A stretch of 64,000 nt of DNA from an uncultured Halieaceae bacterium (lineage in GTDB: Bacteria; Pseudomonadota; Gammaproteobacteria; Pseudomonadales; Halieaceae): contig CAJXNM010000007.1 of assembly GCA_913057135.1 (NCBI GenBank), positions 1 to 64,000 on the forward strand, read 5' to 3'. This document shows, piece after piece, positions 9,439 to 17,103 of the stretch. Each line of letters starts with the position of its first letter. The stretch's first letter is position 1. Below the pieces are notes generated by a model, which saw nothing but the letters and a program-made list of their open reading frames with translations, made no database searches and was not told the origin of the DNA. The position numbers and the translations under genes are program-made.

Positions 9439-11621
9439 AGTGTTAACGCCTGTTGTCGTCGCTCATCTCGCCGGCGCCACCAAGCGCGGAAGCGATCCCG
9501 GGCGCGCTGCAGCACACGATCAGCACGGCTCGGGTTGTGAATAACATCGATGCGTGAAAATGACGGACACAGCACCGCCGTGTGGGCATTTTCACCACAG
9601 ACGCCGCAGCCGACACAGCTGTTATCGACGTAGGACACCGGGTCGATACGCAGTGGATCAGGGTTCTCCTTGATCGTCAGCGATGGACACCCGGACAAAC
9701 GGATGCATCCGTGATCGCCGGTACAGGTCGCGGGGTCAACGTAAAAACGTGCGCGCTCAACCCGTTGACCTTCATCGATCGCTTTGCGAATCAGCGGTTT
9801 TACCCGTCGCTGGCGATTGAGCATGCACTCCCCTTCAGCGATAACCACTTTTAGCCCTGCTGTATCGGTGGTGAGCGCCTCGCGCAAGGTTCGCTTCATG
9901 GACTCGATGTTGTAGGTGCTAACGGTCCGAATCCATTGAACACCGGCACCTCGACAGGCATCTTCGATACTCTGCCACTGCTCGCGTTTAGGGCGCTCGG
10001 CATCGAGGGTTGAGGCGATCAAATTAGGCTCGACCAACGAGGGAATGTCCTGCCCCCCTGTTGCCGCGGAATACCCGTTATCGACGATGATGAGCAGGCC
10101 GTCGTGGCCGTTAAATACAGCGCTGGTGACACCGCTGGTTAAGCCGTTATGCCAAAACCCGCCGTCACCCATGATGCTGATGGCCTTGTGAGGCAATGCA
10201 TGGCGCATACCCGATGAGCTGGCCAGCGACAGGCCGTAGCCCATGATGGTATTGCCCAGATTAAACGGCTCGGCAGTGGCAAAGGAATGGCAACCGATAT
10301 CCGAGGAAATATGGAACGGCCCCATGTCCTGCTGCAATTGCTTGATCGCTGAAAACAGCGGGCGCTCGGGGCAGCCGGTGCATAAACCCGCGGGACGCGG
10401 GGGTAACTGGTTCATGAGCGCAGCGATATCCTCTTCGCTGAGGGGCGTTTCACGTCCAAGCACCGTGTCTAGGGTCATGGCTAAAGGCACGGTTTCGCGT
10501 CTTGACGCCAACACAAACCGGGTAATGCCCTCGAGCATTACTTGCCCCGTGTACTCACCTGCCATCGGCATAATGTCTTTACCGAACACCCGGGTTTGTA
10601 CATCGCGGCGACGTAGAATGGTTTGAATTCCCTGCTCGATGTACTCGGGCTGGCCCTCTTCCAATACCAGCACCTGTTCCTTGCCGACACAAAATTCAAC
10701 GAGCTCATCGGGGATAAGCGGATAGGCCACATTGAGGCAATAAATGGGAATATCCGCATTGCCATAAACGTCTGACAGACCTTGGCGCTCTAGCGCTCGG
10801 ATGACGGTGTTATAAGAGCCGCCACAGGTAATGATGCCCAAGTGCTCGTACTTGCCCGCAAACACTTCATTGAGCTGCTCGCGCCGAATAAAGTCGATGG
10901 CCGCCGGCAGCCGCTGGGCGATTTTTTCGCGCTCTTGGGCGTAAACATAGGGCGGCAAAATGATTTTTTCGGGCTCTCGCTGGGGGCTCACCGGACTGCG
11001 ATTACTGTAGCGGGGGGCCACATTGTCCCTCGCCAAAAACTCGCCGGTAACATGACAGCCTCGAATACGCATCATGTAAAAGATGGGTGTATTAGAGGCT
11101 TCAGACAGGGCGAAGCCCTTCTCAACCATATCGACAATACTGGTTAGGTTAGGTCGCGGGTCAAGCAGCCACATTTGAGCTTTCATGGCGAACGCGTAGC
11201 TGCGCTCTTGCATGATACTGGCGCCTTCACCGTAGTCCTCACCGACGATGACCATGGCGCCACCGGTGACCCCAGCTGATGCTAAATTCGACAGGGCATC
11301 CGAGGCCACATTGGTGCCCACCGTCGACTTCCAGGTCACTGCACCTCGCAGCGGATAGTTAATCGATGCGGACAACATGGCAGCGGCGGTAGCCTCTGAA
11401 CCGCTGGCCTCGAAATGCACACCCAGCTCACCCAAGATATCTTGGGCGTCGTTGAGCACATCCATCAAATGCGAAATGGGTGAGCCCTGATAGCCACCCA
11501 CATAGCTGACGCCCGACTGTAGCAGTGCTTTGGTGATAGCAAGAATGCCCTCGCCCTTGAACAGATCACCGTCGCCGGCGCGCAGTTTTTTGACTTCCTC
11601 TTTAAACGATCGTTCTGCCAT
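9435..11621 (-). CDS. Indolepyruvate:ferredoxin oxidoreductase-type alpha subunit
   Basis: 728-residue TPP enzyme subunit. Residues 25-190 are the pyrimidine-binding domain (GYQGSPISHLMDVL), the CTGCPERPLFSAI motif is at 414-426, and the TPP-binding GDG is at 485-487 with its Asn about 30 residues later. The C-terminal region has two cysteine clusters (about 633-646, CTGDHGCIRLSGCP, and 669-685, CVGCGVC...CP) fit for two Fe-S centres. A basic tail of about 35 residues (RRRDERR region) follows. It lies first in a minus-strand run with iorB and the amidohydrolase, and diverges from a RidA-like gene across a region holding one copy of the 16-bp inverted repeat. Confidence 0.88.
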   Translation of the reverse strand: MAERSFKEEVKKLRAGDGDLFKGEGILAITKALLQSGVSYVGGYQGSPISHLMDVLNDAQDILGELGVHFEASGSEATAAAMLSASINYPLRGAVTWKSTVGTNVASDALSNLASAGVTGGAMVIVGEDYGEGASIMQERSYAFAMKAQMWLLDPRPNLTSIVDMVEKGFALSEASNTPIFYMMRIRGCHVTGEFLARDNVAPRYSNRSPVSPQREPEKIILPPYVYAQEREKIAQRLPAAIDFIRREQLNEVFAGKYEHLGIITCGGSYNTVIRALERQGLSDVYGNADIPIYCLNVAYPLIPDELVEFCVGKEQVLVLEEGQPEYIEQGIQTILRRRDVQTRVFGKDIMPMAGEYTGQVMLEGITRFVLASRRETVPLAMTLDTVLGRETPLSEEDIAALMNQLPPRPAGLCTGCPERPLFSAIKQLQQDMGPFHISSDIGCHSFATAEPFNLGNTIMGYGLSLASSSGMRHALPHKAISIMGDGGFWHNGLTSGVTSAVFNGHDGLLIIVDNGYSAATGGQDIPSLVEPNLIASTLDAERPKREQWQSIEDACRGAGVQWIRTVSTYNIESMKRTLREALTTDTAGLKVVIAEGECMLNRQRRVKPLIRKAIDEGQRVERARFYVDPATCTGDHGCIRLSGCPSLTIKENPDPLRIDPVSYVDNSCVGCGVCGENAHTAVLCPSFSRIDVIHNPSRADRVLQRARDRFRAWWRRRDERRQQALTL

Positions 11622-11796
11622 GGGTGTTTCCGTCGCTAACTTGTTAATCTACCCGACTGCGGGTTTCGGTTGTGGCTTTACCTGGGGCATGAATCGCCTG
11701 TTGCCGTTGGCACCTAACGCGGACGTTTGGTGAGCATAGACAGGGACTGATAATCGCCGGCGCGGGATCTGTGCGTCGCGAGTAAGCAAACATGCC

Positions 11797-11825
11797 TAGC
11801 CAATACTTTAAACCTAAAATATAAT
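11797..11825 (+). promoter_or_regulatory. Candidate promoter for the RidA-like gene with embedded operator
   Basis: A -35-like TAGCCA (11797-11802) and a perfect -10 TATAAT (11820-11825) are separated by exactly 17 bases. The inverted repeat at 11805-11820 fills this spacer, so a bound protein would block RNA polymerase. The RidA-like ATG lies 32 bases after the -10. Confidence 0.5.
11805..11820. promoter_or_regulatory. Operator copy A (16-bp inverted repeat)
   Basis: The sequence ACTTTA-AACC-TAAAAT is an inverted repeat with five of six arm positions symmetric. It lies between divergent iorA (start 11621) and the RidA-like gene (start 11858). Near-identical copies occur at 12783, 22245 and 26094. 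Confidence 0.6.
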
Positions 11826-11857
11826 GAATCGGCACACCGATACAACAGGAGAGTTGA

Positions 11858-12250
11858 ATGCACCGTACTTTGTTACCGGAAGGTTGGCCAAGACCCAAAG
11901 GGTATGCCAATGGCATCATGGCACAAGGGTCACAGCACATTTTTTGCGGCGGTCAAATTGGCTGGAACAAAGACGAGGTGTTCGAGCACAGGGATTTTGT
12001 CGGTCAACTGCGACAAGCGCTGCTCAACGTACGCGATGTCCTCGCAGCAGCCGATGCCGGCCCGGAACATATGGTGCGTATGACCTGGTACATCACCGAT
12101 AAACAGGCCTATTTAAGTAATATCCGTGAGGTCGGGCGTGCCTACCGGGATGTCATGGGCAAGCACTTCCCGGCCATGAGCGTGGTTGAGGTATCGGCAC
12201 TCATTGAAGATCAAGCCCTTGTGGAAGTGGAAGTCACAGCGCTGCGCTAA
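11858..12250 (+). CDS. RidA-family protein without the catalytic Arg
   Basis: 130-residue YjgF/YER057c/UK114 trimer-forming protein. Typical RidA proteins deaminate reactive enamines/imines using an Arg in a P-A-R-S type segment; here the equivalent reads HFPAMSVVEV, with Met in place of Arg, so it belongs to a Rid subgroup that probably does not act as a generic imine deaminase. The family glycine segment IFCGGQIGWN and the ending ALVEVEVTAL are present. It runs divergently from iorA and its stop codon overlaps the stop codon of the convergent MaoC gene. Its role is probably linked to a reactive or cyclic intermediate of the same pathway (inference). Confidence 0.85.
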   Translation: MHRTLLPEGWPRPKGYANGIMAQGSQHIFCGGQIGWNKDEVFEHRDFVGQLRQALLNVRDVLAAADAGPEHMVRMTWYITDKQAYLSNIREVGRAYRDVMGKHFPAMSVVEVSALIEDQALVEVEVTALR

Positions 12251-12705
12251 TGCTCCGACGTCAACGTGGTTTTACTCGCCACAAACGCCGTGGTCTCTAA
12301 AGTCAACACATCGACTCCAGTCTGCTGCCAAAGCCGTACCGATGTCGTCAAAATGCCCCTGTCGGGTTTAGAGCGCGATGCCCTGACCCCAGTGATAATG
12401 ACCTCACCTTGCACGGTATCCCCCGGGCGCAGTGGCGCCAACCAGCGTAACTTATCTACCCCCGGCGATGTCATGATGGCGGCATCGGCCATGTAAGCTT
12501 CCACGGCCATTGCCATGAACAATGCCGCCGTATGCCAGCCGCTCGCCAGCAAACCGCCCAATGCTTGTGTGCGTGGGTGCGTCGGATGAGTATGGAAGGG
12601 TTGTGGGTCGAACTGCTGAGCAAAAGCCACAATGTCCTCCTCTGATACCTGCCGGGGCGACAATGGTATGCACTCACCCACCGAAAAATCTTCGAGATAT
12701 CGCAC
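12247..12705 (-). CDS. MaoC-family enoyl-CoA hydratase
   Basis: 152-residue single hot-dog MaoC hydratase with a complete signature: FAQQFDPQPFHTHP then LGGLLASGWHTAAL, including the catalytic Asp and His. I use the GTG at 12705, which follows a GGAGG with short (4-base) spacing and begins VRYLEDFSVGE, the normal family N-terminus; the longer frame upstream encodes non-homologous sequence and would run through the operator. It diverges from the flavin monooxygenase gene across a 129-base region with operator copy B, and overlaps the RidA-like gene tail to tail by four bases. Confidence 0.85.
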   Translation of the reverse strand: MRYLEDFSVGECIPLSPRQVSEEDIVAFAQQFDPQPFHTHPTHPRTQALGGLLASGWHTAALFMAMAVEAYMADAAIMTSPGVDKLRWLAPLRPGDTVQGEVIITGVRASRSKPDRGILTTSVRLWQQTGVDVLTLETTAFVASKTTLTSEH

Positions 12706-12777
12706 ATCGCCTCCGAGAGCCCAACAATTTGTCGAACAATACCAAGAAATGCTTGCATGGTTCGCGCCGCACTGATA

Positions 12778-12806
12778 AATATATTTTAAACCTAAAATGT
12801 AGGCAA
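12778..12806 (-). promoter_or_regulatory. Candidate promoter for the MaoC gene with embedded operator
   Basis: On the minus strand a -35-like TTGCCT (12806-12801) and a -10 TATATT (12783-12778) are 17 bases apart, and the inverted repeat at 12783-12798 fills the spacer, as in the promoter at 11797-11825. Confidence 0.4.
12783..12798. promoter_or_regulatory. Operator copy B (perfect 16-bp inverted repeat)
   Basis: ATTTTA-AACC-TAAAAT has perfect six-base arms around a four-base centre. It lies between the divergent MaoC (12705) and flavin monooxygenase (12835) genes, ending 36 bases before the latter's ATG, almost the same distance as copy A from its gene. Confidence 0.65.
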
Positions 12807-12834
12807 AGCACGACAGAAGCGTGACGGGGGCAAA

Positions 12835-13938
12835 ATGACCGGACAATCAGCCATGTTCAACAGCAACAAACTTAAGCTCGGCACGTTTTCTGCCAACTGT
12901 TCAAGTGGCATGGCGGTCACCAAGGTTGAAGAACGGTGGAACAATAACTGGGACAACAACATCGATTTGGTCCGTCAGTGTGACGAAGCCGGCATCGAGT
13001 TTATGCTGCCGATTGCCCGGTGGATTGGCTATGGTGGCGACACCGACTTCCATGGCAATGTTCTTGAGACAGTCACCTGGGCAGCCGGACTTGCTGCGCA
13101 CTCTAAGCGCATTCAAGTGTTCGCCACAGTACATACCGCCTATAACCACCCTGTCGTGATTGCAAAGCAACTGGCTACACTCGACCAGCTCTCCGGCGGG
13201 CGTATCGGGCTCAACGTAGTAGCTGGCTGGAACAAGCCCGAGTATGACGCTTTCGGTGTGGATTTGCCGTCAGATCACGCCGATCGCTACGCCATGGCAC
13301 AGGAGTGGTTCGACTACGTACAAAAGCTCTGGCGTGAAGACAGCGCCTTCGATTGGGCCGGTGAGTATTACAAGGGCAAAGGGATTTACAGCCTACCCCA
13401 CCCGGTTCAAAGCAGAATACCGGTGATTAACGCAGCTGCATCCAGCGAAGGTCGTGAGTTCGCTATGCGTAACGCCGATTTTCTGTTTACGCCCGTGTTC
13501 GATTTTAGCCAGGCGGCGGCAACCGTGGCCGACATAAAAGCGAAAGCCGCCAGTGTGCAACGCCATGTCGACGTACTGACTTTCTGCACGGTTGTGTGTC
13601 GTCCTACCCAGAAAGAAGCCGAGGACTATCTCGATTGGTATGCCAACCAAAATGCCGATTGGGCTGCGGTCGACAATCTAATGACCCTGCAAGGTTTACA
13701 TGCACAGTCGTTCACAAAAGAAGCGCTGGCCACGTTCCGTGACCGCTTCGCCGCGGGTCATGGCGGCTACCCATTGGTAGGTACGCCTGATCACATTGCC
13801 GATCAACTCGAGCAACTGAGCGCATCGGGCATCGCCGGCACGACGCTCGCGTTTGTGGATTATGCCAAAGAGTTCCCGTATTTTCGGCAAGAGGTTCTGC
13901 CGCGCCTCGAGGCAAAAGGATTACGCGCACCACTATGA
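12835..13938 (+). CDS. LLM-class flavin-dependent monooxygenase (RutA-like)
   Basis: 367-residue luciferase-like TIM-barrel enzyme that uses reduced FMN and O2. The segments GLAAHSKRIQVFATVHT, LSGGRIGLNVVAGWNKPEY and the final TTLAFVDYAKE resemble RutA and related pyrimidine or sulfone monooxygenases. A GGGGG stretch precedes the ATG at 12835; an internal ATG at 12853 is possible. No flavin reductase gene is adjacent, so reduced FMN must come from elsewhere. A RutA-like enzyme near a RidA-family gene recalls the rut operon, but the remaining rut genes are missing, so uracil degradation is unlikely. Oxygenation of a heterocycle, amide or sulfur compound is possible. Confidence 0.85.
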   Translation: MTGQSAMFNSNKLKLGTFSANCSSGMAVTKVEERWNNNWDNNIDLVRQCDEAGIEFMLPIARWIGYGGDTDFHGNVLETVTWAAGLAAHSKRIQVFATVHTAYNHPVVIAKQLATLDQLSGGRIGLNVVAGWNKPEYDAFGVDLPSDHADRYAMAQEWFDYVQKLWREDSAFDWAGEYYKGKGIYSLPHPVQSRIPVINAAASSEGREFAMRNADFLFTPVFDFSQAAATVADIKAKAASVQRHVDVLTFCTVVCRPTQKEAEDYLDWYANQNADWAAVDNLMTLQGLHAQSFTKEALATFRDRFAAGHGGYPLVGTPDHIADQLEQLSASGIAGTTLAFVDYAKEFPYFRQEVLPRLEAKGLRAPL

Positions 13939-13940
13939 CA

Positions 13941-13963
13941 GTTGTGGGCAATGCACCCACAAC
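13941..13963 (+). terminator. Perfect hairpin between monooxygenase and TonB receptor genes
   Basis: GTTGTGGG (13941-13948) pairs fully with CCCACAAC (13956-13963) around a 7-base loop, two bases after the monooxygenase stop codon. No T-run follows, so it may be a weak terminator or an mRNA-stabilising or processing element that sets different expression levels for the two genes. Confidence 0.45.
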
Positions 13964-14030
13964 CTAGAGGAGAGGTACGAAAACCAATAACAATGATCAA
14001 ACGCTTATCCCACTTACAGGAGCACCCACT

Positions 14031-16523
14031 ATGATCAGCCCCTCAACACCCATTTCCCGCCTTGCGCTCGCCATCGCAGGGCTAACCCTAACCAGTACCG
14101 CTGTTACCGCCTCCGCGCAAAGTGTGCTGGAAGAAGTGCGCGTCGTTGCACAAAAACGTGAGCAGAATCTGCAAGATGTGCCGATTGCGATATCGGCATT
14201 CACAGGGCGTCAGATGGATGCGCTGGGGGTGTCAGAGTCCTTCGATATTGCCACCTTCTCACCGGGTGTACACATCTCTGGCAACCTCGCTGGACAGAAT
14301 ACTCAGTTCTCTATTCGCGGTGTCACCCAGAACGACTTCAATGACATCATCGAAGCCCCCAATGCGGTGTATTTAGATGAAGGCTACATCGCCGTCGCTC
14401 AGGCACAGACCTTTGCGGTATTCGACATTGATCGAGTGGAAATTTTGAAGGGTCCCCAAGGAACGCTATTTGGCCGTAACGCGACCGGTGGACTGGTACA
14501 TTTCATTTCTAACGCTCCGAGCTTCGATGAAGTTAGTGGCTATTTAGACGTCGAGGTGGGTCAATTTGACACCCCAGCCGATGCGGTGCGTACGGTATTT
14601 GAGGGTGCCGTCGGCGGTCCCCTCAGCGATACCGTGGCCGCGCGTGCAGCTTTTCGCTACTCCAAACAAGATCCTTACCTGAAGAATCTGTACACCAGCG
14701 ATGACCAACTGCCCTTCCTCGGTGATCCGGGCCCCGGTGCCGGTGCCGATTTGGGTGATGATGATACCTTCGCGGGTCGCGTTCGCTTTGCCTTTGAGCC
14801 CAGCGATAAATTGCACATGGATTTAAGCTTCAACTTCTCTGAAAGCGAAGTCGCAACCGGTCCCTATCAGAGCAAATCGACCTTAGGCATCGTGCAAGAC
14901 CACGACAACGATCCCAGTACCGATCCCGAGTTGATTAACGTCATTGACACGCCCGCCAATGAAACCCGATTAACCGCCCTACTCGACCAAAACGGTAACG
15001 ATACCGGCCTCGATGGCGGTGCCGATATTCAAGATGGCGACGGCTTCTTCCCTGACGGTGGTGGCGACCTACAGGGCCGTTTGGCACCTGGGGCCGACTT
15101 CTTCGGATACATTGACCCCGACGGCGATGATTTCACGTTCTCTGGTGACTTCGCCTTCGCAGATCAGGGCAGCACTGAGAATTCGGGTGTCAACTTCCGC
15201 GCCATCTATGACATGGCCGATGGCATGACTTTTACCGCCATTACCGACTACAAAGCCTACGAAAAGTTGCTGTTCATCGATGTGGATTCGGCACCGGTGA
15301 ACCAACTAGCCAACTACGCGGCGGTCGACGGTGACAGCTTTACCCAAGAGCTGCGCCTAAACGGTGAAACCGATCGCAGCCGATGGGTTGCGGGTTTGTT
15401 CTACTTGAACATCGACTCAGAGTCCGACAACGGATTGAAAGGCCCCCAAGGCTCATTTGCCGATGTCTTTGGCGGAGTACCCATTGATGTGGGCACCGTC
15501 GCTCAATTAGAAACCGACTCTTACAGTATTTTTGGTCAATACGAATACGACATTAGCGACAAGCTCACCGTTATCGCAGGCCTGCGAGCGATGCGCGAAG
15601 AGAAGGACTTCAACCTAGTGTTGGGTGTGGCGCCCTCGGAGTCGTCTTTTGTTGTGAACACGTCTCCCTGCTTTTCTGGACAGCTCGATGCTTGCTTCCC
15701 CGGAACGGGCGTCAGCTATCAAGATTCTTTCTCTGACAATCTGTGGGCGGGAAAACTCCAGTTCACCTACCAAAGCACCGACGATTTGATGCTCTACGCG
15801 GGTGTTAACCGAGGGGTAAAAGCCGGTAGTTACAACGCCCCCCTTCTGGGCGCCTACTTTGGCTCCGGCGGTGATGCGGGCCTTCCCTACGAGCCTGAAG
15901 TACTCACCTCCTACGAGGCGGGCTTCAAAGCCACGTTGGGTGATGGCAAAACGCGTATCAACGGTACTGCTTTCTACTACGACTACGCCGATTACCAAGC
16001 ATTCTTGTTTGTCGGTGTGGGCGGTGTTGTTATTAACAGGGATGCCGACAATGTCGGGGCCGAGCTCGAGATACAAACAACACCTATGGCTGGCCTAGAC
16101 ATCATTCTGAGCGCTGCCTATTTTGATGCCACAGTAAAGGATGTATCCCTGCGCAATGGCTCACCGCTGCCCGCTCGGGACGTCAATCCCACGTACGCAC
16201 CTGAACTGCAGGCCACGGGTTTAGTGCGCTACAGCTACGATGCCATGGGTGGCACTATGGCCGTTCAGGCAGATGTAAGTTACTCCGATGAGTACTACTA
16301 CAACCTGCGTAACTTCGATGCGGATAAATTCCCCAGCTACACTGTGGTGAATGCACAAATCAGCTACGAGGTAAGTGACTGGCTAGCGACCTTATCGGTG
16401 CGTAACCTCACCGATGAGCGACCCGGCATTCAGGGCTTCGACTTGGCAACCCTCTGCGGCTGCAACGAAGTAGCCTACAAAGCGCCCCGCTACTACGCCT
16501 TCAGTATTCGCAAGGAGTTTTAA
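14031..16523 (+). CDS. TonB-dependent outer-membrane receptor
   Basis: 830 residues. A signal peptide ends near ...TAVTASAQS; the N-terminal plug includes the EEVRVVAQKREQNLQDVPIA start typical of the large CirA/BtuB-like and FecA-unrelated receptor group of marine proteobacteria, then IDRVEILKGPQGTLFGRNATGG. A 22-strand barrel follows and the protein ends in an aromatic residue (IRKEF), as expected for outer-membrane insertion. Residues about 320-370 are rich in Asp and Gly (loop with DGDGFFPDGGGD). An AGGAG ribosome site lies upstream of the ATG. The stop codon shares one base with the next start (TAATG). It should import a large or scarce substrate of the surrounding catabolic genes. Confidence 0.93.
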   Translation: MISPSTPISRLALAIAGLTLTSTAVTASAQSVLEEVRVVAQKREQNLQDVPIAISAFTGRQMDALGVSESFDIATFSPGVHISGNLAGQNTQFSIRGVTQNDFNDIIEAPNAVYLDEGYIAVAQAQTFAVFDIDRVEILKGPQGTLFGRNATGGLVHFISNAPSFDEVSGYLDVEVGQFDTPADAVRTVFEGAVGGPLSDTVAARAAFRYSKQDPYLKNLYTSDDQLPFLGDPGPGAGADLGDDDTFAGRVRFAFEPSDKLHMDLSFNFSESEVATGPYQSKSTLGIVQDHDNDPSTDPELINVIDTPANETRLTALLDQNGNDTGLDGGADIQDGDGFFPDGGGDLQGRLAPGADFFGYIDPDGDDFTFSGDFAFADQGSTENSGVNFRAIYDMADGMTFTAITDYKAYEKLLFIDVDSAPVNQLANYAAVDGDSFTQELRLNGETDRSRWVAGLFYLNIDSESDNGLKGPQGSFADVFGGVPIDVGTVAQLETDSYSIFGQYEYDISDKLTVIAGLRAMREEKDFNLVLGVAPSESSFVVNTSPCFSGQLDACFPGTGVSYQDSFSDNLWAGKLQFTYQSTDDLMLYAGVNRGVKAGSYNAPLLGAYFGSGGDAGLPYEPEVLTSYEAGFKATLGDGKTRINGTAFYYDYADYQAFLFVGVGGVVINRDADNVGAELEIQTTPMAGLDIILSAAYFDATVKDVSLRNGSPLPARDVNPTYAPELQATGLVRYSYDAMGGTMAVQADVSYSDEYYYNLRNFDADKFPSYTVVNAQISYEVSDWLATLSVRNLTDERPGIQGFDLATLCGCNEVAYKAPRYYAFSIRKEF

Positions 16524-17098
16524 TGGCACGACCGTCGGTGTCTAAGGTAACAACCACAACAACGGCCAGGGATGGCCAACTCACCCGACGGGATACTCTC
16601 CGGATGGGCGCCCTGTGCGCCTCATTCTGTATCGCAGGCGACTGGTTAACGACCTCACCTGCTCAGGCCAAAGCCCTGGGATTCACACCCCAGGTGCTCA
16701 GTTCTCAGCAACTGGCGCAGCTGGCAGCGCTGGCTGATGCTCTTGTACCCGGCGCTGCCGAGGCGGGGGTTGATGCCTACATCGATGCCCAGTTAAACGC
16801 TGGCGCTGACTCGATGTTACTGGCGAAGTACGTGGGGGTAGCGCCCCCCGATCAGGCTGGCTTCTACGGTGCTATCGCCGACGCCGTCGCCCACGCTGTG
16901 GCCAACGGCACTGCAATTAAGGACTTACCTGCAGCCATGCTGACCGACAGCGTCCCCCATTGGCAGGGACCACCTGCAAGCTATGCCCTATTCGTGCTTC
17001 GAGCCGATGCCCTCGACGTCACCTGGGGCACGGACACCGGCTATGCAGCGCTAGGTATCCCTTATCATGCACACATCATGCCGCCGTCTTCCTGGTGA
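16523..17098 (+). CDS. Tat-exported gluconate 2-dehydrogenase subunit 3-like protein
   Basis: 191 residues with a twin-arginine signal (TRRDTLRMGALCASF, about residues 21-36) and a mature part resembling the small gamma subunit of gluconate 2-dehydrogenase-type complexes (LAALADALVPG near the start). Such subunits escort the folded FAD-containing GMC subunit through the Tat pathway. It is coupled to the TonB receptor gene (TAATG) and is immediately followed by the GMC gene, which has no signal of its own, consistent with the escort model. Confidence 0.75.
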   Translation: MARPSVSKVTTTTTARDGQLTRRDTLRMGALCASFCIAGDWLTTSPAQAKALGFTPQVLSSQQLAQLAALADALVPGAAEAGVDAYIDAQLNAGADSMLLAKYVGVAPPDQAGFYGAIADAVAHAVANGTAIKDLPAAMLTDSVPHWQGPPASYALFVLRADALDVTWGTDTGYAALGIPYHAHIMPPSSW

Positions 17099-17103
17099 CG
17101 TTC

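Noticed and set aside
11858..13938. RutA-like monooxygenase plus RidA-family gene as a pyrimidine (rut) operon
   Set aside because: The genes are on separate transcripts, the RidA-like protein lacks the Arg, and rutB, rutD, rutE and rutF are absent.
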